Source of the DNA: an uncultured Lachnospiraceae bacterium
Lineage (GTDB): Bacteria > Bacillota > Clostridia > Lachnospirales > Lachnospiraceae
Length of the DNA stretch: 64,000 nucleotides
Direction: 5' to 3'
Assembly (NCBI GenBank): GCA_900315945.1
Contig: ONAZ01000009.1
Span: 17,569-81,568, forward strand
Shown piece by piece: positions 1-8,226 of the stretch (positions within the stretch are counted from its first letter, which is position 1; every line of letters starts with the position of its first letter). A model generated the notes under the pieces. The model was not told where the DNA came from. It ran no database searches and saw only the letters and a program-made list of their open reading frames with translations. The position numbers were made by a program, and so were the translations under genes.

Positions 1-580
1 AATAAGCTATTGTAGATAGGACAAATAATAGAGCAACAACAAGTATAAAAACAATTCGTATCTTAGTTATACCTTTATATCGCTTTATTGCCTTAACACA
101 TATAGCTGAACATACAGTAAAAATAGCAAAAAGGTCTATTGGGAAAATAACATTTAATACAAAGAACTCAACAGAAGATAATGCATTAATTCGACCAGAA
201 ACAGTTTCCCAATCAGTGAGGACATAGTTTTCATAGTCCATATGAAGAAGTAGTGCAACGATTGCTATTACAACTATAGCTTGAATCACATATACAAAAC
301 GAGGTATCTTAGAACCACAAATAACCTCTACGAAGCGGAGTAGTATAAGGGATGCTGCCGCCATACCTATGTATTTTGTCTTAAATGAAATTACTAATTC
401 AGGAAGTGAATCACTTCTAAATTCTAGAAGGAGACCTATTTCAATGACAATAAGCGCTGCAAAGAACATAACAGCAACAGCCTGAACAACCGATGGTTTA
501 GACAAAAGAATCTTAATAAGTATAGAAACTGTTAGAACAAGTGTTATTATACAAAATGCAATATAAAAATAAGAATACAT
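1..580 (-). CDS. 7TM sensor N-terminus (partial, runs off window)
   Basis: The reading frame is open from an ATG at 580 to the window edge (193 codons seen), with a GGGGG-type ribosome binding site just upstream. The visible part is almost entirely hydrophobic helices separated by short polar loops, about six segments, starting MYSYFYIAFCIITLVLTVSI. This resembles the seven-helix N-terminal sensor domain placed before histidine kinase, GGDEF or EAL output domains, and is similar in style to the EAL protein at 59571-61472. The output domain lies outside the window, so the enzyme class is unknown. It follows the HPt and receiver genes on the same strand, which suggests a phosphorelay or cyclic-nucleotide signalling operon. 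Partial at the 3' end. Confidence 0.75.
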   Translation of the reverse strand, partial: MYSYFYIAFCIITLVLTVSILIKILLSKPSVVQAVAVMFFAALIVIEIGLLLEFRSDSLPELVISFKTKYIGMAAASLILLRFVEVICGSKIPRFVYVIQAIVVIAIVALLLHMDYENYVLTDWETVSGRINALSSVEFFVLNVIFPIDLFAIFTVCSAICVKAIKRYKGITKIRIVFILVVALLFVLSTIAY

Positions 581-606
581 ATAATACCCCCTGTAGGAAA
601 TACTAT

Positions 607-867
607 TTACACATCAATATTCTTCTTAGCTTCCTTCGCTTCAGAAATTGCTTCTTCATATTCGAACTCTTCTATGTATCTCTTAGCAAGGTCTATATGA
701 TTCTTAGCAATTATTTCTATTCTGTATTTGTATATTTCCTTCAAATCAGCTCTTGCTCTATCATCATCAAAGTCCTCACATCCAATAATAAAATCATCGA
801 GAAGTGACACTACTCTACTATTATTAATTTCCTTATCCTCTGATGAATTATCATCTTCATCAGACAA
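607..867 (-). pseudogene. C-terminal part of HPt protein, separated by in-frame amber
   Basis: This 86-codon stretch is in the same frame as the HPt gene, directly after its TAG stop at 868-870. It could only start with the TTG immediately following that stop, and there is no convincing ribosome binding site for it. It encodes an acidic linker followed by helices with the repeated pattern FDDDRARADL and FEYEEAISEA, which resembles the C-terminal helical tail that follows HPt domains in many clostridial hybrid kinases and HPt proteins. I infer a single gene broken by a nonsense codon. Independent translation from TTG or readthrough are alternatives. Confidence 0.55.
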
Positions 868-1239
868 CTATTCATTAATGAAGTTCACCACTTCTTTGTA
901 CTCCTGTAGGAGTATCTGATTGGTCTTTTCAAACTCTGCTTCTTCCCTTGCATTAGGAGTTTCTTTGGAGTATTTCTTAGCCAGAGCTTCACATTTCTCA
1001 GCTGTCTTAGACAGCTTTTCTAAGCCAATAGTTCTAAGATTACTCTTTAACGAATGAACATTCGTAACATAATGAATGTACATTCCCATCTCAAAATTTG
1101 CAGTTATATCTAAGCGATTTTTTTCATAGCATTTTGCAAATGTCTTGAGGGCAATTTCTAATTCTTCTCCGCCACCTGTAAACTCTTCTGCTTTCTTCAA
1201 ATCAAATCCAAAATTTCTAAACTCTTTTTCATCTATCAT
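868..1239 (-). CDS. HPt-domain phosphotransfer protein
   Basis: A 123-residue protein. The region around His62 (NVHSLKSN) matches the HPt phosphoacceptor motif H-x-L-K-G/S, followed by the helical segment typical of histidine phosphotransfer domains. It would relay phosphate between a hybrid kinase and a receiver. A GAGGAAAG ribosome binding site sits two bases before the ATG. It lies 9 bases downstream of a single-domain receiver and upstream of a 7TM sensor, so a phosphorelay is likely. The reading frame continues past the TAG stop into 607-867, suggesting that the protein was once about 211 residues long. Confidence 0.75.
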   Translation of the reverse strand: MIDEKEFRNFGFDLKKAEEFTGGGEELEIALKTFAKCYEKNRLDITANFEMGMYIHYVTNVHSLKSNLRTIGLEKLSKTAEKCEALAKKYSKETPNAREEAEFEKTNQILLQEYKEVVNFINE

Positions 1240-1248
1240 AACTTTCCT

Positions 1249-1623
1249 CTATCCCAATACCGAAATAATCTTTTCAACCAAATCTTGCTTACTTGCTGGT
1301 TTAATTATATATCCTTCTGGTTTTAACTCAGTTAAAGTCTTAACAACTACTTTCTTCTCATTTAATCCCGTTAGAAAAACAACTGGGATATCCTTCGTCT
1401 TCTGATTAGCCTTTAATTTATAATAGACTTGCGCTCCTGATTCCTCAGGCATAATAAAATCTAAAAATATCAAATCGCATTCATGTCCCTCTAGGAATTT
1501 AAGCGCTGATTTACCAGAATTAACCGCCGTCACATTGTAATGTTCCCTCAAATAATTCTTCATCATATTAAGTTGCATTATATCATCATCTACGACTAGT
1601 ATTCTTCTTTTCTTAACGTCCAT
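1249..1623 (-). CDS. stand-alone response regulator receiver protein
   Basis: A 124-residue single REC domain with no output domain. The acidic pocket is VVDDD (12-14), the phosphoacceptor is Asp55 in LIFLDFIMP, the switch Thr lies in VVFLTG, and the conserved Lys is in IIKPAS. I chose the ATG at 1623 because AGGTGG lies five bases before it; a GTG three codons upstream falls inside that ribosome binding site. It probably receives phosphate from the neighbouring HPt protein, and may regulate by protein-protein contact since it has no DNA-binding or enzymatic domain. Confidence 0.88.
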   Translation of the reverse strand: MDVKKRRILVVDDDIMQLNMMKNYLREHYNVTAVNSGKSALKFLEGHECDLIFLDFIMPEESGAQVYYKLKANQKTKDIPVVFLTGLNEKKVVVKTLTELKPEGYIIKPASKQDLVEKIISVLG

Positions 1624-1653
1624 ACAATCCACCTATAATCGTATTATATCATA

Positions 1654-2388
1654 TTATCTATATTCTATCCCTATTAAAGTTAGACCTTGGGCAGGAGCGG
1701 TAGGACCAGCATTCTCTCTATCCTTTGACTTTATAATATCTGATATTTCTTCAGGCATAATCCTACCTTGACCAACTGCAATAAGCGTTCCTACCATAAT
1801 ACGAACCATATTATACAAGAAACCATTTCCACTACATCTAATAATTATTTCGTCTTCCTCTCTAATAACATTGACAGAGTATAGTGTTCTCTCAAAGGTC
1901 TTTACTTGTGCTTTAACAGAACAGAAAGCAGAGAAATCATGTGTTCCTTCGAAGTATTTTGCTGCTCTTTTCATGGCATTAGTATCAAGCTTATGGTGAT
2001 AATGATAAGTATTAAGACGCCTTAACGGATCTTGAAAGGTTCTATTAAGTATTCTATATTCATAAGTCTTAACGGATGAAACAAAATGTGGATGCCAGTC
2101 ATCATCTACCTTACAGGAATCAAGTACTGTAATATCTTCAGGTATCCTTGTGTTGAGCGCATAACTAATCCTGGTAGGCTCCATCTTGGAATCTACATCA
2201 AATATTGCTACATTTCCAAGTGCATGTACACCAGCATCAGTTCTACTCGCCCCAAGTACTTTGATGTCTCTCTCAAATAAATCTGATAATGCTTTATTTA
2301 ACACCTCTTCAATTGTAATTCCATTAGGTTGAACTTGCCAACCATGATAATTAGTGCCATCATATGCAACTATAAGTTTTATTCTCAA
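1654..2388 (-). CDS. truA: tRNA pseudouridine(38-40) synthase TruA
   Basis: TruA isomerises uridines 38, 39 and 40 in the anticodon stem-loop of tRNAs. The 244-residue length is normal. It begins MRIKLIVAYDGTNYHGWQ and carries the catalytic aspartate at about residue 51 in GASRTDAGVHA, the hallmark of the family. The C-terminal segment GNGFLYNMVRIMVG is also typical. In many Firmicutes it directly follows ecfA1-ecfA2-ecfT, as here, but a good intrinsic terminator separates it from ecfT, so it probably has its own promoter. Confidence 0.95.
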   Translation of the reverse strand: MRIKLIVAYDGTNYHGWQVQPNGITIEEVLNKALSDLFERDIKVLGASRTDAGVHALGNVAIFDVDSKMEPTRISYALNTRIPEDITVLDSCKVDDDWHPHFVSSVKTYEYRILNRTFQDPLRRLNTYHYHHKLDTNAMKRAAKYFEGTHDFSAFCSVKAQVKTFERTLYSVNVIREEDEIIIRCSGNGFLYNMVRIMVGTLIAVGQGRIMPEEISDIIKSKDRENAGPTAPAQGLTLIGIEYR

Positions 2389-2433
2389 TTTCTTATACCA
2401 TCTCTTACTATCAAATTATATACTTAAAAAAAT

Positions 2434-2456
2434 ATGTGACGCAAAAAGCGCCACAT
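2434..2456 (-). terminator. intrinsic terminator after ecfT
   Basis: Two bases past the ecfT stop, the minus strand forms a 9-bp stem ATGTGGCGC/GCGTCACAT (one G-U pair) with a five-base T loop, followed by ATTTTTTT. It would end the long operon that starts at the AIR-synthase gene. Confidence 0.8.
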
Positions 2457-2457
2457 C

Positions 2458-3300
2458 TTACATGCCTAACATGTTCGCAAACAAGCCACTAACATAGCGA
2501 TTATATAACACATTTGCAACAATTGTTAAAATAACAAAACAAACCTCTATAACATATGCTTTCTTATCACTTTGATTATATTGTAATGGTTTCATCTTCG
2601 TTCTACCATCACCACCATTATAACATCTAGCTTCCATGGCAAGCGCTAAGTCATTAGCTCTTCTAAATGCTGATACGAATAGGGGCACGAGAATTGGCAC
2701 CATACTTTTTGCTCGTTTAAAAACACCACCAGATTCAAAATCAGCTCCTCTAGCCATCTGAGCCTTCATAATTTTATCTGTCTCCTCCACAAGAATAGGT
2801 GTAAAACGAAGAGCAATAGACATCATCATTGCTATTTCATGTACAGGTATCTTTATCTTCTTAAGAAATCCAAGGGATTTCTCTAGCCCATCAGTAAGTC
2901 CATTAGGAGTTGTGGTTAAAGTCATAACTGATGTTCCTACAATTAGATATATCATTCTTATTATCATAAAGATACAATTCTTAATTCCAACATCTGTTAT
3001 ATGCAGAAACCCAAACTGAACTAGCACAGTTCCTGGAGTCAAAAACAAATTAAAAATTCCTGCAATAACAAGAAGAAGTACAATGGATTTAAGCCCTTTT
3101 AACATAAATGACAAAGGGACCTTACATAGCACAATTATCATAACGAGAAATGCTGTTACAACAAGTATAGAAAAAATATTGCTTGCTAAAAAAACACTGA
3201 CAATAAATAAAAGTGCACCCATTAATTTAACTCTAGGATCAAGACGGTGTATTACTGATTCCCCCGGGTAATATTGACCTATAGTAAGTTCTCTAAACAT
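2458..3300 (-). CDS. ecfT: ECF transporter transmembrane protein EcfT
   Basis: The 280-residue integral membrane coupling protein of the shared (group II) energy-coupling factor module. It links the two ATPases to interchangeable vitamin-specific S components. About five hydrophobic helices are visible. The two coupling-helix motifs are present as QMARGADFESGG and MEARCYNGG, the latter with Cys instead of the usual Gly after Ala-Arg. It starts MFRELTIGQYYPGESVIHRLDP, the usual N-terminus. It follows ecfA2 by 12 bases. Confidence 0.93.
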   Translation of the reverse strand: MFRELTIGQYYPGESVIHRLDPRVKLMGALLFIVSVFLASNIFSILVVTAFLVMIIVLCKVPLSFMLKGLKSIVLLLVIAGIFNLFLTPGTVLVQFGFLHITDVGIKNCIFMIIRMIYLIVGTSVMTLTTTPNGLTDGLEKSLGFLKKIKIPVHEIAMMMSIALRFTPILVEETDKIMKAQMARGADFESGGVFKRAKSMVPILVPLFVSAFRRANDLALAMEARCYNGGDGRTKMKPLQYNQSDKKAYVIEVCFVILTIVANVLYNRYVSGLFANMLGM

Positions 3301-3312
3301 TATTATTATCCT

Positions 3313-4164
3313 TTACTTTATGCCATAAAGTCTAAGTATCTCCTCTTTAGCTTCATCAACGGTTGTAGCATCAGAAGATACATCAAATCCAAAACGCTTC
3401 ATATCATGCATAAGATATGTTATTTCTGGAGCTTTAAGCCCCATTTTCTCTAGTTCTTTATAATTCTTATAAACCTCTTTAGGCGTATTGTCATATTCTA
3501 TTTTCCCGTGATTCATAACAATAATCCTATCAACAAACCTTGCTATATCTTCCATACTATGAGATACAAGCACAATAGTATTGCCTGTAGATTTATGCAT
3601 ATTGCTAATCATGCCAAGAATATCGTCTCTTCCTTTCGGATCAAGACCTGCTGTAGGTTCATCAAGAATTAAAATATCTGGTTTCATAGCAAGGACACCT
3701 GCTATTGCTGCTCTCCTTTTCTGACCACCTGATAAATCAAATGGAGAAGCAGATATTAAATCTTCAGGGAACTCTACAAGCTTTAATGCTTCATACACCC
3801 TGTCATCTATCTCTTCTTTAGACAAACCAAGATTCTTGGGGCCAAAGCATACATCCTCAAAAACAGTTGTTTCAAACAATTGATGCTCTGGATATTGGAA
3901 CACCATTCCAACTTTACTTCTAAGCTCTTTCTTGGGAAAATTCTTATCAGAAGTATCTTTTCCATTGTAATATATTGTTCCAGAAGTTGGCTTAAGAAGA
4001 CCATTCATATGTTGAATCAAAGTAGACTTACCAGAGCCTGTGTGACCAATTATTCCAAGGAATTCATTATCTTCAATTTTAAGTGACACATTTGAAAGTG
4101 CTGTTGTCTCATAAGCATTTCCTGGCGAATACACATGAGATACTTTATCTAATATAATTGACAT
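3313..4164 (-). CDS. ecfA2: ECF transporter ATPase EcfA2
   Basis: A 283-residue ABC ATPase. Walker A GHTGSGKST lies at about 40-48, the Q-loop in VFQYPEHQLFE, the signature is DLSGGQKRR, Walker B is ILILDEPTAGLD, and the H-loop is VLVSHSMED. With EcfA1 it forms the heterodimeric motor of the shared ECF module at the cytoplasmic face of the membrane. It sits between ecfA1 (16-base gap) and ecfT, the conserved order. An AGGGG ribosome binding site precedes the ATG. Confidence 0.95.
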   Translation of the reverse strand: MSIILDKVSHVYSPGNAYETTALSNVSLKIEDNEFLGIIGHTGSGKSTLIQHMNGLLKPTSGTIYYNGKDTSDKNFPKKELRSKVGMVFQYPEHQLFETTVFEDVCFGPKNLGLSKEEIDDRVYEALKLVEFPEDLISASPFDLSGGQKRRAAIAGVLAMKPDILILDEPTAGLDPKGRDDILGMISNMHKSTGNTIVLVSHSMEDIARFVDRIIVMNHGKIEYDNTPKEVYKNYKELEKMGLKAPEITYLMHDMKRFGFDVSSDATTVDEAKEEILRLYGIK

Positions 4165-4180
4165 GGTTTCCCCTAATCTT

Positions 4181-5026
4181 CTACCTTGGTAAAGAATCTA
4201 TTAATTCTTGTCTGGTAAGTATACCATCCTTAATATCTAATCCAGCTTTCTTTAATTCATAAGCAAGAAGTGTAACCTGCGGTACATCTAGACTTAATTC
4301 CTTTAATCTATCCACTTTAGAAAATACTTCTCTAGGCGTACCTTGAAGTGATACTTTTCCATTGTGCATCACAAATACCTTATCAGCATTTACAACCTCT
4401 TCCATATAGTGTGTAATAAGAATAACTGTAACATGTTTCTCTCTATTAAGCTGATGTAAAGCCTCGATAACTTCTTGTCTTCCTACTGGATCAAGCATAG
4501 CTGTAGGCTCATCAGCAACAATACACTCCGGTTCCATAGCCATAACACCTGCTATAGCCACTCTCTGTTTCTGACCTCCTGAGAGCTTATTAGGTGAGTG
4601 ATCTCTATATTGCCACATATCTACTGCTTTCAAGCTTCTAATCACTCTTTCCCATATTTCATCAGTTGGAACTCCCATATTCTCAGGACCAAATCCAACA
4701 TCTTCCTCAACAATACTTGCTATTATCTGATTGTCGGGATTTTGAAATACCATTCCAGCTTTCTGCCTAACTTCCATAACATTCTCTTCTTCTGAAGTAT
4801 CAATTCCATCTACCCAAAGAGTTCCTTCACTTGGAGTTAGAAGTGCATTAATATGCTTTGCAAAAGTAGATTTACCTGAACCATTATGTCCTAGTATACA
4901 GATAAACTGACCCTTTTCAACATCTATATTAACTTTATCGAGAGCTACATTAATATCCTCAATGTTATCATCTTCGTCTCTTCTAATATATTGATAGGAT
5001 ACATCCTTCGCTTTAATTATTCCCAT
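4181..5026 (-). CDS. ecfA1: ECF transporter ATPase EcfA1
   Basis: A 281-residue ABC ATPase with Walker [10 protein letters not shown] (about 46-54), [10 protein letters not shown]-loop, [14 protein letters not shown] signature, Walker [13 protein letters not shown] and [10 protein letters not shown]-loop. The VFQNPDNQ form of the Q-loop is typical of EcfA1, whereas EcfA2 has VFQYPEHQLF. The start overlaps the end of trmL by 10 bases, indicating translational coupling. Pairs with EcfA2 and EcfT. Confidence 0.95.
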   Translation of the reverse strand: MGIIKAKDVSYQYIRRDEDDNIEDINVALDKVNIDVEKGQFICILGHNGSGKSTFAKHINALLTPSEGTLWVDGIDTSEEENVMEVRQKAGMVFQNPDNQIIASIVEEDVGFGPENMGVPTDEIWERVIRSLKAVDMWQYRDHSPNKLSGGQKQRVAIAGVMAMEPECIVADEPTAMLDPVGRQEVIEALHQLNREKHVTVILITHYMEEVVNADKVFVMHNGKVSLQGTPREVFSKVDRLKELSLDVPQVTLLAYELKKAGLDIKDGILTRQELIDSLPR

Positions 5027-5514
5027 GACAGTCTATGTAATTCTCCCATTGTGTTAAGTGTACCAAAGTTCTGTTGACGCAATGCTTCGTATAATACAAC
5101 AGCAACTGAATTGGATAAATTCAAAGAGCGAATGTCTGACTCCATAGGAATTCTCACACATTTATCAGGATTCTCTACCAGAATCTCTTCTGGAATACCC
5201 CCACTCTCTTTGCCAAACATTATATAGTCTCCATCATTATAACTTACATCAGAATATACATTCCTTGCTTTTGTAGTAGCCATATAAATATTAGCATCAG
5301 GATTCTTAGACAAGAAATCCTGATAATCATCATAGATAGTTACATCCAAATCATTCCAATAATCCATGCCGGCACGTTTTATCATTTTATCGTTAATAAC
5401 AAATCCAAGAGGTTCAATAAGATGAAGCCTTGTCCCTGTTGCCACACAGGTTCTTCCTATGTTTCCTGTATTAGCAGGAATCTCCGGTTCAAATAATACA
5501 ATATTAAGAGACAT
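5017..5514 (-). CDS. trmL: tRNA (cytidine(34)-2'-O)-methyltransferase TrmL
   Basis: A 165-residue SPOUT-fold methyltransferase that 2'-O-methylates the wobble base of some leucine tRNAs. It begins [20 protein letters not shown], and the knot motifs FGKESGGIP and [20 protein letters not shown] are present. It overlaps the aminotransferase upstream (11 bases) and ecfA1 downstream (10 bases), so it is embedded in one tightly packed operon. Confidence 0.93.
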   Translation of the reverse strand: MSLNIVLFEPEIPANTGNIGRTCVATGTRLHLIEPLGFVINDKMIKRAGMDYWNDLDVTIYDDYQDFLSKNPDANIYMATTKARNVYSDVSYNDGDYIMFGKESGGIPEEILVENPDKCVRIPMESDIRSLNLSNSVAVVLYEALRQQNFGTLNTMGELHRLSWE

Positions 5515-6682
5515 GCTGTTCCTCTCTTAATTCATTAACAAATTCTTCTATTCTATCTAAAGCTTTTTTCAGATTACTTAGAGAATATGCATATGAGATT
5601 CGAAGAAAACCTTCGCCACAGGCTCCAAAAGCATTTCCAGGCACAACTGCAACCTTCTTTGACTTGAGAAGTCTTGTTGCAAATTCGTCGGAAGTCATAT
5701 TAAATTCCTTAATTGATGGGAACATATAGAAAGCGCCAAATGGTTCGAAGCATTTTAGCCCCATTTCTTCAAATCTATGAAGCAAATATCTTCTTCTGGC
5801 ATTATACTCTTCCCTCATATCTGCCACTTCTTTATCACAATCTCTAATGGCTGTGACTGCTGCATACTGGCTTGTTGTAGGTGCACACATAATTGCGAAC
5901 TGATGAATTTTCAGCATTTGTTCAATAATTTCCTTAGGTGCACAAGCATATCCCAGTCTCCATCCTGTCATTGCGTGAGACTTTGAGAAACCATTTATAA
6001 GAACAGTCCTCTCTCTCATTCCAGGAATATTAACTATACTCACGTGTTTTTCAAGATATGTAAGTTCAGAATAAATCTCGTCAGAAAGTACAAACAAATC
6101 ATGTTTTTCTACAACCTTTGCAATCTGTTCAAGGTCCTTTCTTTCAAGAATAGCTCCCGTTGGATTATTAGGAAATGGTAGTACTAATACCTTTGTCTTA
6201 TCAGTAATAGCATTTTCTAACTCTTCAGCTGTAAGCCTAAAATCATTTTCTTCTTTCAATTCTATAATAACAGGTGTTCCATTTGCCAGAATTGCACAAG
6301 GAACATAAGACACATAACTAGGCTGAGGAATCAATACTTCATCTCCTGGATCAAGCATTGCACGAAGAGCAATATCAATAGCTTCAGATCCTCCAACTGT
6401 AATAAGCATTTCGTCATATGGATCGTACTTCAAATCATATCTTCTATCTAAAAAATTTGCTATTTCTTCTTTTAATTCTTTAAGTCCTGCATTACTTGTG
6501 TAGAAAGTTCTTCCCTGTTCTAATGAATAAATTGCCTCGTCTCTTACTCTCCATGGTGTATCAAAATCAGGTTCACCAACACCAAGGGATATTGCATCTT
6601 TCATCTCACTTACAATATCAAAGAATTTTCTTATTCCTGATGGTTCAATTTCTACTACTGTTTTATTAAGTGGGTTTCTCAT
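5504..6682 (-). CDS. class I/II pyridoxal-phosphate aminotransferase
   Basis: A 392-residue fold-type I PLP enzyme. It has the nucleotide-style opening GVGEPDFDTP, the NNPTGA motif that contacts PLP, the DEIYSELTY segment with the conserved Asp, the lysine-containing segment NGFSKSHAMTGWRLGY that forms the Schiff base, and the C-terminal LRISYAYSL arginine that binds the carboxylate. It resembles aspartate or aromatic aminotransferases of Firmicutes; the exact substrate cannot be told. It overlaps an Lrp-type regulator by four bases (ATGA-type coupling), an arrangement suggesting that the regulator senses an amino acid connected with this enzyme. Confidence 0.9.
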   Translation of the reverse strand: MRNPLNKTVVEIEPSGIRKFFDIVSEMKDAISLGVGEPDFDTPWRVRDEAIYSLEQGRTFYTSNAGLKELKEEIANFLDRRYDLKYDPYDEMLITVGGSEAIDIALRAMLDPGDEVLIPQPSYVSYVPCAILANGTPVIIELKEENDFRLTAEELENAITDKTKVLVLPFPNNPTGAILERKDLEQIAKVVEKHDLFVLSDEIYSELTYLEKHVSIVNIPGMRERTVLINGFSKSHAMTGWRLGYACAPKEIIEQMLKIHQFAIMCAPTTSQYAAVTAIRDCDKEVADMREEYNARRRYLLHRFEEMGLKCFEPFGAFYMFPSIKEFNMTSDEFATRLLKSKKVAVVPGNAFGACGEGFLRISYAYSLSNLKKALDRIEEFVNELREEQHVS

Positions 6683-7161
6683 GGTAAAATCAATGCCCTT
6701 TCATCCTTATGACCTGCCTGCATTACTGTTCCGTGATCTTTATACTTCTTAAGAATAAAATTAGTCTTAGTACTTAGAATAGACTCTAGTGGAGAAAGCT
6801 TTGCTGATACAAATTCAGATACTTCTCTGAGAGTTTTTCCTTCAATAATAACCATAAAGTCAAAACCACCAGATATAAGATATAAAGCATTTACTTCTGG
6901 GTAATGGTAAATGTGTTCTGCCACCTTATCAAATCCCATTCCTCTTTGAGGAGTTACTCTTACTTCAATTAGAGCCGTAACTTTCTCAACTCCTACCTTA
7001 TCCCAATTAATAAGAGTATGATAACCACATATTATATGTTCATTTTCCATTTCTTCAAGACAATTAAGCACGCTTGCCTCATCTGCATCCACAAGTACAG
7101 CCAGGTCATGTATATCTATTCGGCTATTCTTTTCGATGTAATTAAGTATCTTTTCCTTCAT
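6679..7161 (-). CDS. Lrp/AsnC family transcriptional regulator
   Basis: A 160-residue protein with an N-terminal winged-helix (about 1-55, starting MKEKILNYIEKNSRIDIHDL) and a C-terminal RAM/AsnC ligand-binding domain (about 65-140, including the segment ISGGFDFMVIIEGKT). Such regulators bind amino acids and control their metabolism. It overlaps the aminotransferase start by four bases and abuts the AIR-synthase gene, so the three are co-transcribed. The second helix of the DNA-binding domain is less canonical than in E. coli Lrp. Confidence 0.88.
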   Translation of the reverse strand: MKEKILNYIEKNSRIDIHDLAVLVDADEASVLNCLEEMENEHIICGYHTLINWDKVGVEKVTALIEVRVTPQRGMGFDKVAEHIYHYPEVNALYLISGGFDFMVIIEGKTLREVSEFVSAKLSPLESILSTKTNFILKKYKDHGTVMQAGHKDERALILP

Positions 7162-8153
7162 TAGTCTCTTCCTCCAATCACCTGATACAATTCATCCTTC
7201 TGTGGTGTCTCTAAAAACCTTATTTCATCGTTACTAATCAATCTTCTATCGTTAGAATCAGTTGCTTTTCCTATAATGGTAGCATCAATTCCCTGCTCTG
7301 ATAATGCATTTACAATAGCCTTACCATCTTTACCTGCTACTAAAAGGGAACCAGATGATATTAATTTATATGGATTAATTCCATAGAATTCACATATCTC
7401 TATTGTTTCCTGTCTAACCTTAATCTTCTTAAGGTCAACATCAAGGCCAACATTAGAAGCTTCTGCTATTTCCCAAAGTGCTCCAAAGATTCCACCTTCA
7501 GTAACATCATGCATAGATGATGCTAATTCCCTTACAGCTCTAGCATCCTCTACTATTAATATTTCTTTATCAAAATTTACAGCCCTTTCTATCATTTCTT
7601 TATTGAAATGATTAACTAACTCAGAATATTTCTCTTTTGCAATAATACTAGTTCCTTCAAGTCCAATTGCTTTAGTCATAACAATATCCATCCCCGGCTT
7701 AATGGCACCAGTATTAAGCAGCTTATTCTCTTTTACTTTTCCAACACCTGTTATGGAGATAAGAGGCTGATTAACAACTCTTGTAACCTCTGTATGCCCT
7801 CCCATAACCTGAATGTTCAATTCATGACACACGTCATATACATCAGACATTATTTCTCTTAATTCTTCTTCAAGAGATTTGTCTGGAAGAAGTATGGTAA
7901 GCATTATGCCAAAGGGTTCAGCTCCAGAACAAGCAATATCATTAACTGTAATATATACTGATAACTTACCAATATCCTTCGCTGTTCCTGTAATTGGATC
8001 AGTTGAAATAACTAGCGCTTCATCTTCTGCTAATTTAAGCGCAGCACAGTCTTCACCAACTCCCGCTCCTATTAATACTTCTTTTCTAACATTATTAGTT
8101 TTTTTCAGAACTGCACGTTTAAGTACATTTTCTGGTAATTTTCCCACTTTCAT
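7161..8153 (-). CDS. AIR synthase (PurM/HypE-like) family protein
   Basis: A 330-residue protein of the PurM/ThiL/HypE ATP-binding superfamily. Seen are the N-terminal GAGVGEDCAAL and the metal/ATP motif STDPITG, then the central MGGHTEVT and the HDVTEGGIFGALWEI segment that parallels HypE. No hydrogenase maturation genes are nearby, so a HypE role is not supported, and the reaction is unknown. It is widely found beside the Lrp/aminotransferase pair in related Clostridia. No ribosome binding site precedes the ATG: a TATAAT hexamer directly abuts it, suggesting a leaderless or very short-leader transcript. Confidence 0.85.
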   Translation of the reverse strand: MKVGKLPENVLKRAVLKKTNNVRKEVLIGAGVGEDCAALKLAEDEALVISTDPITGTAKDIGKLSVYITVNDIACSGAEPFGIMLTILLPDKSLEEELREIMSDVYDVCHELNIQVMGGHTEVTRVVNQPLISITGVGKVKENKLLNTGAIKPGMDIVMTKAIGLEGTSIIAKEKYSELVNHFNKEMIERAVNFDKEILIVEDARAVRELASSMHDVTEGGIFGALWEIAEASNVGLDVDLKKIKVRQETIEICEFYGINPYKLISSGSLLVAGKDGKAIVNALSEQGIDATIIGKATDSNDRRLISNDEIRFLETPQKDELYQVIGGRD

Positions 8154-8182
8154 ATTATATCATACCATAAAAGACTGCTCAA
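8154..8182 (-). promoter_or_regulatory. candidate sigma-A promoter of the AIR synthase operon
   Basis: On the minus strand TTGAGC (8177-8182), a 17-base spacer and a perfect TATAAT (8154-8159) immediately precede the ATG at 8153. The -35 box overlaps the vanW terminator stem. Transcription would begin within the first codons, so either the message is leaderless or the real promoter lies elsewhere. Confidence 0.5.
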
Positions 8183-8197
8183 ATTACGAGCAGTCTT
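8171..8197 (-). terminator. intrinsic terminator after the VanW-family gene
   Basis: A perfect 10-bp stem AAGACTGCTC/GAGCAGTCTT with a 7-base loop, followed on the minus strand by TT. It lies 30 bases past the vanW-family stop. Confidence 0.7.
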
Positions 8198-8226
8198 ATC
8201 CTTTTAATATTATAATCCTTTATCGA

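Noticed and set aside
541..807. Plus-strand frame at the left edge
   Set aside because: Lies antisense to the 7TM and HPt coding sequences and has a composition unlike a protein.
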